A stretch of 64,000 nt of DNA from Pseudomonas sp. TCU-HL1. GTDB lineage: Bacteria; Pseudomonadota; Gammaproteobacteria; Pseudomonadales; Pseudomonadaceae. The notes beneath the pieces were generated by a model, which saw nothing but the letters and a program-made list of their open reading frames with translations, was not told where the DNA came from and made no database searches. Positions 43,357-51,326 of this stretch are shown piece after piece. Numbering within the stretch: the stretch's first letter is position 1; each line of letters begins with the position of its first letter. A program made the position numbers and the translations under genes. Location of the stretch: the NCBI RefSeq assembly GCF_001708505.1, contig NZ_CP015992.1, positions 4,216,001 to 4,280,000 on the forward strand, in the 5' to 3' direction.

Positions 43357-44967
43357 TCAGCGAGCGCAGGCGTGTTTCAGTTCGATCAGGGTGACGCCGG
43401 GATGGCCGAAGCCGCCGCGCAGGTCCTGCTCCAGTTCGTCGAGGCTCTGCGGCTGCTTCACCGTGCAGCCGAAGGCGCGGGCGAGGCCGGCGAAGTCCGG
43501 GTTGCGCGGCAGCACACCGAACGGCTCAATATCGAGGCCGATCATGTCGTCACGGATCTGCCCAAGGGCATCGTTGTTCCACAGGAGCACCACCAGCGGG
43601 CTGTCCAGTTCCTCCGTGGCGGTGGCCAACTCCTGGGCCGTGTAAAGGAATCCGCCATCGCCCACCAGCACGAGGCCGGGCCGCTGCGGTGCGCCGAACT
43701 TGGCGCCGATGCCGGCCGGCAAACCGTAGCCGAGCGTGCCGTAGCCGGTGGGATGCAGCCAGCTGCGCGGCGCCCGGCTGGCGAAGGCGTAGTTACCGGT
43801 GTAGGCCAGCTGGGTCATGTCGGTACTGATGAAGGCATCCGCCGGCAGCGCGGCAGTGATGCGGTCGAGGATGGCCTGGTGGATCGCCTGCAGCGGCCCA
43901 TGCCCCTGGCGGATCGTCGCGCGCAGTTGCGCCACCTGGGCGACGGCCTGCGCTGTCGCCCTGCCCTGCTCCGGCAAACGCTGTAGCAAGGCGTCCAGGG
44001 TTGCCCGGGCATCGCCCTTCAGCGCCACGGCGCAGGGATAGAAGTCGTTGAACTTGCGCGGATCGATATCGATGCGGATCAGTTCGCCGGACAGCGGCAG
44101 GCGTTCGCGCCAGAAGTCGGTATCGGCCATCTCGGTGCCCACCGCCAGCACCAGGTCGGCCTGCTCGATCATCTCCCAGCCCGGCGCCACGCAGAGGCTG
44201 GCGCCGGCATTCAGCGGCGCCTCGGGCGGCAGCAGGCCCTTGCCGGCGACGCTGGTGAACACCGGCGCGGCCAGCCGCTCGCTGAGCGCCTGCACGGCTT
44301 CGGCGGCGTGCAGCGCACCGCCGCCGGCGATGATCATCGGCTGCTTCGCGGCGGCGATCTTGTCTGCCGCCGCGTGCAGCGCCTGGGCCTCGGGCAGGCC
44401 GCGGCCGGGGCGGCGTACCACCTCATGGCTCCAGTCCCGCGCGACCGGGGCGGCCAGCACATCCAGCGGTACCGAGATATGCACAGGGCGCGGTCGCTCG
44501 CTGTCGAACACGGCATAGGCGCGGGCGACCAGCTCGGGCAGGTCCTCGGCGGTCAGGGCCACGGCGGAGAAGGCGGTGATCGGCGCGGTGATTGCGCGCT
44601 GGTCCTGGGTCTCGTGCAGGCAGCCCCAGCCTTTGCCCAGGCTGGCGGTGTGGTTGACGCTGGAAATCACCAGCATCGGGATCGAGTCTGCGTAGGCCTG
44701 GCCAATGGGTGTCGCGGCATTGGTCACGCCCGGGCCGGTGATGATGAAGCACACGCCGGGTTTGCCGCTGACCCGCGCATAACCGTCGGCCATGAAGCCG
44801 GCGCCCTGCTCGTGGCGGGTCAGCACATGGCGGATGCCGCTGCCGGGCAGCCCGCGGTAGAGCTCCAGGGTGTGCACGCCGGGAATGCCGAACACGGTGT
44901 CGACGCCGTAGTTGGCCAGCAGGCGGACCAGAGCCTGGCCGCCGGTGAGGGTTTTGTTCTCTTGCAT
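43357..44967 (-). CDS. aruI: AruI, 2-ketoarginine decarboxylase (thiamine diphosphate enzyme)
   Basis: AruI decarboxylates 2-ketoarginine to 4-guanidinobutyraldehyde and CO2. The 536-residue protein has the three domains of the acetolactate synthase / pyruvate decarboxylase family. Glu53, which activates the thiamine, lies in RHEQGAGFMADGYAR. The Mg/ThDP motif is VLVGDGGFLYTAQEL...LLWNND in the last third. The start at 44967 (MQENKTLTGG) has GGAG about eight bases upstream. It is first in aruI-aruH-ALDH-MFS. Confidence 0.93.
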   Translation of the reverse strand: MQENKTLTGGQALVRLLANYGVDTVFGIPGVHTLELYRGLPGSGIRHVLTRHEQGAGFMADGYARVSGKPGVCFIITGPGVTNAATPIGQAYADSIPMLVISSVNHTASLGKGWGCLHETQDQRAITAPITAFSAVALTAEDLPELVARAYAVFDSERPRPVHISVPLDVLAAPVARDWSHEVVRRPGRGLPEAQALHAAADKIAAAKQPMIIAGGGALHAAEAVQALSERLAAPVFTSVAGKGLLPPEAPLNAGASLCVAPGWEMIEQADLVLAVGTEMADTDFWRERLPLSGELIRIDIDPRKFNDFYPCAVALKGDARATLDALLQRLPEQGRATAQAVAQVAQLRATIRQGHGPLQAIHQAILDRITAALPADAFISTDMTQLAYTGNYAFASRAPRSWLHPTGYGTLGYGLPAGIGAKFGAPQRPGLVLVGDGGFLYTAQELATATEELDSPLVVLLWNNDALGQIRDDMIGLDIEPFGVLPRNPDFAGLARAFGCTVKQPQSLDELEQDLRGGFGHPGVTLIELKHACAR

Positions 44968-45001
44968 GGATTGATCTCCTTTGAAGGCTCTGCCATGCCG
45001 C

Positions 45002-45065
45002 GTAGGAGCGAGCTCTGCTCGCGAGGGCATACAGTGCGTCGTTCGCGAGCAGAGCTCGCTCCTAC
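45002..45065. repeat. REP-like inverted repeat, GTAGGAGCGAGC family
   Basis: Two facing arms (45002-45024 and 45042-45065) match the pair at 10649-10712. It fills most of the 105 bases between the acyl-CoA synthetase stop and aruI, and may attenuate transcription between the two gene groups. Confidence 0.8.
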
Positions 45066-45072
45066 ATCAGTC

Positions 45073-47166
45073 TCAGGGTTGTTGATCCAGACGGATCAGC
45101 GCATCCACCGCCACCGCGCCCTCGGCGTTGACCAGCAGCGGGTTCACGTCCAGCTCCAACAACTGGTCGGCGTGCTCGCAGGCGTAGTCGGCGACCGCAC
45201 GGATGGCGTCCACCAGCGCATCCATCTGCACCGCCGGGCGGCCACGGAAACCCGTGAGCAGCGGCGCGCTGCGCAGGCTCTGCAGGGCCTCGCGGATCGC
45301 CGCGTCGGTGGTCGGTAGCAGCAGGCTGCGGCTGTCCTTGAGCAGTTCGACGAGGATGCCGCCGGCGCCGATCACCAGGGCCAGGGCGAAGCCGTTCTCA
45401 CGCTTGATGCCGACGATCAGCTCGGCCAGCGGCGGGCTCGCCATGCGCTCCAGCAGGACCTGGTCGAAGGCCAGCTGCGGCGCATGCCGGGCCAGGCTCT
45501 CGCGCATGTCGAACAGCGCCGCTTCCAGGGCCGCTTCGTTGCGCAGGTTGAGCGCCACGCCGCCGGCTTCGGTCTTGTGCGGCAGGTCCGCGCTGACGGC
45601 CTTGAGCACCAGCGGGAAGCCGAGGTCGGCAGCCGCCTCGCGGGCCTGGCCCGGGGTACTCAGCACAGCCTGGGGCAGCGGCACGCCGAAGGCTTTCAGG
45701 GCCTGCTTGGACTGCCACTCATCGAGCAGCCGGCCCTGGCCCTCCAGGGGCAGCGGGCAGATCGGCACCAGCGCCGCGTCGCCACGGGCCAGCAGCGCCT
45801 CGCGGCGCTGGCGGTAGTGGGCGATGCGACCCCAGGCGGCGAGGCCATCCTCCACCCCCTGCAGCGCGGCGACGCCTTGGGCGTGCAGCAACTCGCGGGC
45901 GTGGGCCGGCAGCAGCTCGGGGAAGGCCGAGGCGATGAAACCAACCTTGCCGTGGCGCTTCAGCGCCGCGCAGTAGAGTTCCAGCAGCAGGTCGCACTGC
46001 GGCCGTTCGCCAGTTTCCTCGCCGGGGTAGTCGAGCACCAGCAAGGCGGCGTCGGCCGGGGTTCGCAGGGCGCTGTCGAGCATCTTCTCCAGCGCCGGAC
46101 CGTCGCCCCAGATGGCGGTGGTGAAGTCCAGCGGGTTGGCGATGTTGGCATAGTCCGGCAGCACCTGGGCCAGTTCGTCGCGCTGCAGGCTGTCGAGCTT
46201 GGGCAGCGCCAGGCCGTTGCGCTCGGCGTAGTCGGCAATAAGCCCGGCGTCGCCGCCGGAGCAGGCCAGCGCGGCCAGGCTCGGGCCAGCCGGCAGGTTG
46301 CCACAGGCGGCGGCCTTGAGGGTTTCCATGAAACTCACCGGGCCGCTCACGCGGATCACCCCGAGGCGCTCGAAGAGGCTGTCGTAGAGGACGTCGGAGC
46401 CGGCCAGTGAGCTGGTGTGGCTAAGGGCGAGCTCGGCGCCGATCTCGGAGACGCCGGTCTTCAGGGCGATCACTGGCACGCCCTTCTGCAGCGCCTTGTA
46501 GGCGGCGCGGGCGAAACCGGGAACATTCTTCAGGCCTTCCAGGTGCAGGCCGATGGCGGTGACGCGCGGTTCGTCGAGCAGCACGTCCATCAGCTCGGCC
46601 ACGCCCAGCTGGGCCTGGTTGCCCACCGAGGCCATGTAGGCCACCGGCAGGGATCGGTCGCTCATCGACAGGTTGTAAGCGAAGTTGCCGCTCTGGGTCA
46701 GCACCGCAACGCCCTTCTCCACCAGGTGCCCGCCATGGGCCACCGGCCACAGGGCGGAACCGTGCAGGTAGTCGAGCAGGCCGTAGCAGTTGGGCCCGAG
46801 CAGGGCCATCTCGCCGGCGGCGGCGAGCAGCTTCTGTTGCAGGACCAAGCCTTCCTCGCCGGTCTCGGCGAAGCCGGAGGCGTAGCAGATGGCGCCGCCC
46901 GCGCCCTTTGCCGCCAGGGCGGCGACGCTGTCGAGGGTCTGTTCGCGATTGGTGGCAATGAAGACGGCGTCCGGCCCGCACGGCAGGTCGGCGACGCTGG
47001 CTACGCAGGGCACGCCTTCGAGTTCGGCATGCTGCGGGTTGACCAGCCACATCTGCCCGACGAAGCCGCCCTCGGCGCAGCGCTTGAGGGCGCGCGCCAT
47101 GCTGCGGCCGCCGATGAAGGCGAGGTGTTTCGGCGCCAGCAGGCGCTTGAGGTTTTCTCTTTTCAT
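45073..47166 (-). CDS. NDP-forming acyl-CoA synthetase, fused alpha and beta subunits
   Basis: The 697-residue protein joins a CoA-binding domain (KHLAFIGGRSMARALKR), a succinyl-CoA-ligase-like middle with the phospho-histidine region ALSHTSSLAGSD, and a C-terminal ATP-grasp domain (GFPLVLKAVSADLPHKTEAGGVALNL). Enzymes of this family activate or release short carboxylic acids through CoA thioesters. It precedes aruI and follows the acyl-CoA dehydrogenase gene. The start at 47166 (MKRENLKRLL) is favoured by homology; an ATG at 47190 has a better ribosome site but lies at the edge of a repeat. The substrate is unknown. Confidence 0.82.
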   Translation of the reverse strand: MKRENLKRLLAPKHLAFIGGRSMARALKRCAEGGFVGQMWLVNPQHAELEGVPCVASVADLPCGPDAVFIATNREQTLDSVAALAAKGAGGAICYASGFAETGEEGLVLQQKLLAAAGEMALLGPNCYGLLDYLHGSALWPVAHGGHLVEKGVAVLTQSGNFAYNLSMSDRSLPVAYMASVGNQAQLGVAELMDVLLDEPRVTAIGLHLEGLKNVPGFARAAYKALQKGVPVIALKTGVSEIGAELALSHTSSLAGSDVLYDSLFERLGVIRVSGPVSFMETLKAAACGNLPAGPSLAALACSGGDAGLIADYAERNGLALPKLDSLQRDELAQVLPDYANIANPLDFTTAIWGDGPALEKMLDSALRTPADAALLVLDYPGEETGERPQCDLLLELYCAALKRHGKVGFIASAFPELLPAHARELLHAQGVAALQGVEDGLAAWGRIAHYRQRREALLARGDAALVPICPLPLEGQGRLLDEWQSKQALKAFGVPLPQAVLSTPGQAREAAADLGFPLVLKAVSADLPHKTEAGGVALNLRNEAALEAALFDMRESLARHAPQLAFDQVLLERMASPPLAELIVGIKRENGFALALVIGAGGILVELLKDSRSLLLPTTDAAIREALQSLRSAPLLTGFRGRPAVQMDALVDAIRAVADYACEHADQLLELDVNPLLVNAEGAVAVDALIRLDQQP

Positions 47167-47192
47167 GTCAGGTCTCGGTACAAGGCTCATTA

Positions 47193-47313
47193 CCCTCTCC
47201 CCCAGCCCCCGCTCCGCGCCCCGGTCTGATCGCTTCGAGATCAGTCGCTCATCGGCACCGGAAGCGATGCTTCCGAAAGCGTGCCTCTTCGCCCCGCAAG
47301 CGGGAGAGGGGAG
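47193..47313. repeat. CCCTCTCCC repeat arms flanking the synthetase-dehydrogenase gap
   Basis: CCCTCTCCCCCAGCCCCC at 47193-47210 and CGGGAGAGGGGAG at 47301-47313 are distant arms of the C/T-rich repeat family. The space between holds a local inverted repeat (GATCGCTTCGAGATC-type and GAAGCGATGCTTCCG). No gene is visible. Confidence 0.55.
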
Positions 47314-47320
47314 CAAGGTG

Positions 47321-48481
47321 TCAGCGCAGCAGCGGCCGCAGCAGTTCGCGAGAAATGATGTGGCGCTGGATTTCCGAGGTGCCTTCCCAGATGCGTTCGA
47401 TCCGCGCGTTGCGCCAGATACGCTCCACCGGACCTTCGTCCATCAGGCCCATCCCGCCGAAAATCTGCACCGTTTCGTCGGCCACCTTGCCCAGCACTTC
47501 GCTGGCGAACAGTTTGGCCATGCCGGCTTCGCCGTCGGTCATGCTGCCCTGGTCCATCTTCCAGGCCGTGTGCAGGGTCATCAGCTCGGCCGCGCGAATC
47601 TGCGTGGCCATGTCGGCGAGCTTGAAGGAGATCCCCTGGTAGGTGCCGATGGGTTGGCCGAACTGCTTACGGTCCGCCGCCCACTGCAAGGAGAGGTCGA
47701 GCGCACGCTGGGCCTGGCCGACGCAGTTGGCGGCAACCATCACGCGGCCGGCAGTGAGCCACGCGTTGGCCACCTCCCAGCCCTTGCCAACCTCGCCAAG
47801 GACCTTGGAAGCCGGCACGCGGCAGTCATCGAAGAAGATTTCGTAGGTGTGATAGCCCTTGTTGCTGACGCACTTGGGACCTCGGCGCACGGTCATGCCG
47901 GGGGTGCCTTTGTCCACCAGGAAGGCGGTGACGGCATTGCGCTTCTTGCCGTTGTGCTCAAAGGTATCGGTAACGGCGAACACAATCGCGAAATCGGCGT
48001 GCCCGGCATGGCTGATGAAATGCTTGCTGCCGTTCAGGACGAAGTCTTCACCGTCACGAACGGCGCGAGTCTTGATGGAATTGGCATCGGAGCCGGCGCC
48101 CGGTTCGGTGAGCGCGAAACAGTCGATCTTTTCACCCTGGATACTAGGCAGCAGGTATTGCTCAATCTGCTCACCCTTGCACGCCATGAGAATCTTCGAG
48201 GGCCGCGCGACGAACACATGCAGCGCCCAGGAGACTTTCGACAGTTCGCGCTCGATCAGTGCCTGGGACAGGTAGTCGAGGCCGCCGCCGCCGACTTCCT
48301 CGGGCATGTTGAAGGCGTAGAAGCCTGCTGCGATGGCCTTGCCGCGAATCTGCGCGGCGAGCTCCGGGGACACAGCGTCGGCGCGGTCCACTTCTTCCTC
48401 ATAGGGCAGCAGTTCCTTCTCGACGAAGCTCTTCACCGCCTCGACGAGCATTTCCTGTTCCTGGGTCAGTTGGAAGTTCAT
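47321..48481 (-). CDS. Acyl-CoA dehydrogenase
   Basis: The 386-residue FAD enzyme introduces a 2,3-double bond in an acyl-CoA. Family motifs: CFALTEPGAGSDANSIKTRA (residues about 125-145), KHFISHAGHADFAIVFAV, GQPIGTYQGISFKLADM, and the terminal IERIWEGTSEIQRHIISREL. The start at 48481 has AGAGGA nine bases upstream. It sits between the enoyl-CoA hydratase and the acyl-CoA synthetase genes and probably acts in one short pathway with them. The acyl chain is not known. Confidence 0.93.
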   Translation of the reverse strand: MNFQLTQEQEMLVEAVKSFVEKELLPYEEEVDRADAVSPELAAQIRGKAIAAGFYAFNMPEEVGGGGLDYLSQALIERELSKVSWALHVFVARPSKILMACKGEQIEQYLLPSIQGEKIDCFALTEPGAGSDANSIKTRAVRDGEDFVLNGSKHFISHAGHADFAIVFAVTDTFEHNGKKRNAVTAFLVDKGTPGMTVRRGPKCVSNKGYHTYEIFFDDCRVPASKVLGEVGKGWEVANAWLTAGRVMVAANCVGQAQRALDLSLQWAADRKQFGQPIGTYQGISFKLADMATQIRAAELMTLHTAWKMDQGSMTDGEAGMAKLFASEVLGKVADETVQIFGGMGLMDEGPVERIWRNARIERIWEGTSEIQRHIISRELLRPLLR

Positions 48482-48509
48482 TGCGTTGTCCTCTGTCGGG
48501 TTCGGCGCA

Positions 48510-49292
48510 TCAGCGGCCGGAGAATTGGGGAGCGCGTTTCTCGGCAACGGCACGCAGGGCTTCAGCGGCATCGTCGCTGCGGCCGCAGAGCAGTCCGGCG
48601 CTCTGTTCCGCCACCAGTTGCTGGGCCAGGCTGCGACTGGCGCCATCACGGATCAGCGTTTTGGTCTGGGCGAAGGCGAAGGTGGGGCCAGCGGCCAGGC
48701 GTTCGGCCAGCTCTCCGGCCTGCGCCTGCAAGCGCTCATCGGCACACACTTCGCCCACCAGGCCAACGGACAAGGCCCGCTCGGCGCCCCAGAGTTCATC
48801 GAGGAACAGCAGGCGCTTGGCCTGCTCGGCGCCGATCAGGCGCGGCAGGTGCCAGCTGGCACCGGCGTCGGGCGAGTAGGCCATGCCGGTGTAGCCAGCC
48901 TTGAAGCGAGCCGATTGCGCCGCGATACGGAAGTCGCAACAGAGCGCCAGGTCCATCCCCGCGCCGACGGCAGTGCCGTTGACCGCGGCAATGGTCGGCT
49001 TGGTCAGGCCATGCAACCGGGTCATCAGGGCATGGGCGGTTTCGGTCCAGCCGTAGGTTTCCAGTTCGCCGCGGGCTTCGGCCGCGGCCCATTCGGCCAG
49101 GTCCGCGCCGGCGCAGAAGCTGCGACCCTCCCCACTCAGCACCAGCACGCGCACGGCCGGATCGGCTTCATGGGCGTCCAGCAGTTCGAGCAGGGCATTC
49201 AGGGTGGGGATATCCAGCGCATTGCGCTGTTGGGGACGGTTCAGGGTGATCCGGGCGATGCCGGCATCGACCTGGCTGAGCAGTTTGGTCAT
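48510..49292 (-). CDS. Enoyl-CoA hydratase/isomerase family protein
   Basis: The 260-residue crotonase-fold protein has the oxyanion-hole motifs RSFCAGADLAEW and VNGTAVGAGMDLALCCDFRIA. In place of the two catalytic glutamates of classic hydratases it has Asp in GMDLAL and an Asp in AYSPDAGASWHLP. That pattern is nearer to PaaG-type isomerases, so it may isomerise rather than hydrate. It is the first gene of the three-gene acyl-CoA module, with a 458-base upstream space that holds a promoter-like A/T stretch. Confidence 0.88.
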   Translation of the reverse strand: MTKLLSQVDAGIARITLNRPQQRNALDIPTLNALLELLDAHEADPAVRVLVLSGEGRSFCAGADLAEWAAAEARGELETYGWTETAHALMTRLHGLTKPTIAAVNGTAVGAGMDLALCCDFRIAAQSARFKAGYTGMAYSPDAGASWHLPRLIGAEQAKRLLFLDELWGAERALSVGLVGEVCADERLQAQAGELAERLAAGPTFAFAQTKTLIRDGASRSLAQQLVAEQSAGLLCGRSDDAAEALRAVAEKRAPQFSGR

Positions 49293-49341
49293 TGCAGCCC
49301 TCGTCTTGTTGTCGTTGATGATGAGGAAGTTGGAGCGATCC

Positions 49342-49355
49342 TAAACGACTGTTCA
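49342..49355. promoter_or_regulatory. Candidate TetR operator TAAAC-N4-GTTCA
   Basis: TAAACGACTGTTCA lies 50 bases upstream of the enoyl-CoA hydratase start. It resembles TGAACGACTGTACA at 55828-55841, in front of the TetR gene; both are one mismatch from the palindrome TGAAC-GACT-GTTCA. A shared TetR regulator is an inference. Confidence 0.45.
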
Positions 49356-49383
49356 ACAAGACGGCAATCCTGCCCGAATGGGG

Positions 49384-49409
49384 TATGTAACGGCCCCATA
49401 AATTACATA
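49384..49409. promoter_or_regulatory. Inverted repeat TATGTAA-N12-TTACATA
   Basis: A perfect 7-base inverted repeat with a 12-base spacer lies about 92 bases upstream of the enoyl-CoA hydratase gene, next to an A/T-rich stretch (49395-49445) likely to hold the promoter. It has the shape of a regulator binding site; AruR is one possibility. Confidence 0.35.
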
Positions 49410-49700
49410 TCTAATTGTTTTTATTTGATTTTTTATTTCTAAACGGAATGCGGTCGCGGGCGTTGTTACATCTTTGAACAACTCGAAACCGGGGAGGGTC
49501 GGGCCAGGGGAGATCCAGCGGGGGGTCGGCTGCCCTCACCCCTGCCCTCTCCCGGAGGGAGAGGGAGCAGTCCGCGCAGGCAGTTGGCTATGCGCTTTTC
49601 CTGTGGGGCGAATTCATTCGCGAAGCAGGCCGCAGGCCTGCCCTGGGAAGGGAGACGGAACAGTCCGCGCAGGCCGCTATGTCCTTCGCGAGGGTCCAAC
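49410..49700. other. Gene-free space between enoyl-CoA hydratase and permease genes
   Basis: I see no credible gene here. It holds an A/T-rich promoter-like stretch to about 49445, an inverted repeat GTTGTT...AACAAC at 49462-49482, and a C/T-rich hairpin of the CCCTCTCCC family at 49545-49565. The remaining sequence has no recognisable structure. Confidence 0.5.
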
Positions 49701-49734
49701 AAAAAAGCGCGGCAGATTGCTCTGCCGCGCTTTT
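49701..49734 (-). terminator. Rho-independent terminator of the amino-acid permease gene
   Basis: AAAAGCGCGGCAGA and TCTGCCGCGCTTTT pair perfectly around TTGC (49703-49734). On the minus strand the stem is followed by TTTTTT. It lies 17 bases beyond the permease stop and separates it from the acyl-CoA module. Confidence 0.9.
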
Positions 49735-49750
49735 GCGGGTACCGGCTGGA

Positions 49751-51148
49751 TCAGGCCGCCGGGATCGGCGCAAGACTGCGCTGGCGCTTGAACTGCAGGA
49801 AGTAGTAGGCCCCGTAGCAGAGCGCAATGAAACCGAAGCCCCAGTAGAGCGACGGGCGCTGGGTTGGATCCAGGGCCAGGAAGACGAACAGCGAAACGCA
49901 CAGCAGGACGCACACCACCGGGATCAGCGGGAACAGCGGTGCGGCGTACTTGAGGTCATGGACGGTGCCGCCGGCCTTGTAGTGCTCACGGCGGAAGCGG
50001 TACTGGGCCAGGGCGATGACGATCCAGGTCACGGTGCCGGCCAGACCGCTGATGGCGGTAAGGACCACGAACAGGGTGTCGGCCGCGACAAAGCTGGTCA
50101 GCAGCGACAGCAGCGCGAAGCACAGGGTGATGGACAGGGCGTAGACCGGCACACCACGCTTGTTGAGCTTCGCCAGCCCCTGCGGCGCCATGCCTGTCTT
50201 GGACATCGCCCAGAGGATGCGGGTACAGGCGTAGAGACCGGAGTTGCCCACCGAGAGGATGGCGGTGAGGATCACGAAGTTCATCAGGTCGGCCGCAAAG
50301 GGGATGCCGACCATGTCGAACACCTGGACGAAGGGGCTTTCCACCAGGCCGGCCTGCTGCCACGGCACGATGGCGGACAGCACGATAATCGCCAGCACGT
50401 AGAAGATCAGCACGCGGAATACCACGTTGCGCACCGCGCGCGGGATACTTTTCTCCGGCTGGTCGGTTTCTCCAGCGGCGACGCCCATGATCTCGCAACC
50501 CTGGAAGGCGTAGACCACCGTCATCATCACGGCGAGCACCGCGGAGATGCCATTGGGGAACAGGCTGTCGCCGAGCAGGTTGTTGAACTTCGGCGCCGGC
50601 TCGCCATTGGCCAGCGGCAGTCCGCCGAAGATGGCCAGGATACCGACGACGATGAAGATGAGGATGGCCGCTACCTTGATGCCCGAGAACCAGTACTCGG
50701 CCTCACCGAAGGCACGGGTGCTGAGGGAGTTGATGCCGAACAACAGGGCAACGAACAGCGCCGACCAGTACCAGACGGGGACATCAGGGAACCAGCGGTC
50801 CATCAGCATGCCGGCGGCGGTGAACTCCAGGCCGACGGTGGTGGCCCAGCTCAACCAGTAGACCCAGCCCACCATGAACCCCGTGGCCGGGCCGACGTAG
50901 CGGGTGGCGTGGGCCTGGAAGGAGCCGGAAACCGGCATCTGCACCGAGAGTTCACCCAGGCAGACCATCACCAGGTACATCAGCAGACCGGCGACCAGGT
51001 AGGCCAGCACGGCGCCGGCTGGCCCGCCCTGGTTGATGGTGAATCCCGACCCCATGAACAGGCCGGTGCCGATCACGCCGCCCAAGGACAGCATGAAGAT
51101 ATGGCGGCTTTTCAGCGCACGGGTGAGCTGGATTCGTTCTTCAGACAT
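49751..51148 (-). CDS. Amino-acid permease, APC superfamily (AAT family)
   Basis: The 465-residue protein has twelve membrane segments and the AAT signature near its start: LTRALKSRHIFMLSLGGVIGTGLFMGSG (residues about 8-35). The conserved segments ELSVQMPVSGSFQAHATRYVGPATGF and FQGCEIMGVAAGETDQPEKSIPRAV follow. It resembles lysine/arginine/S-methylmethionine-type carriers. Its place between the aru genes and aruS suggests it imports arginine or a related cation. GGAGGTG lies before the ATG but can be hidden in a hairpin (see 51153). Confidence 0.9.
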   Translation of the reverse strand: MSEERIQLTRALKSRHIFMLSLGGVIGTGLFMGSGFTINQGGPAGAVLAYLVAGLLMYLVMVCLGELSVQMPVSGSFQAHATRYVGPATGFMVGWVYWLSWATTVGLEFTAAGMLMDRWFPDVPVWYWSALFVALLFGINSLSTRAFGEAEYWFSGIKVAAILIFIVVGILAIFGGLPLANGEPAPKFNNLLGDSLFPNGISAVLAVMMTVVYAFQGCEIMGVAAGETDQPEKSIPRAVRNVVFRVLIFYVLAIIVLSAIVPWQQAGLVESPFVQVFDMVGIPFAADLMNFVILTAILSVGNSGLYACTRILWAMSKTGMAPQGLAKLNKRGVPVYALSITLCFALLSLLTSFVAADTLFVVLTAISGLAGTVTWIVIALAQYRFRREHYKAGGTVHDLKYAAPLFPLIPVVCVLLCVSLFVFLALDPTQRPSLYWGFGFIALCYGAYYFLQFKRQRSLAPIPAA

Positions 51149-51152
51149 GACG

Positions 51153-51170
51153 CACCTCCGGATGGAGGTG
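51153..51170 (-). promoter_or_regulatory. Hairpin covering the permease ribosome-binding site
   Basis: On the mRNA, CACCTCC is followed by ATCC and then GGAGGTG, a perfect 7-bp stem with a 4-base loop. Its 3' arm is the Shine-Dalgarno sequence, 4 bases before the start codon. It could reduce translation unless opened by a protein or RNA. Confidence 0.5.
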
Positions 51171-51326
51171 GCGGGAGTGGTGGGCTTTGTAGGTCATTAT
51201 TCTTGTCTCCAATAGGCCACTGAAACCACGCGAAACGCGGTTCGGACCGATTATTGGAAAGACTTGTAAGACGCCGTTGTATGCCGGGATCGAAGTTGTA
51301 AAAAGTCGTAAGGAATTTGTTCGATT

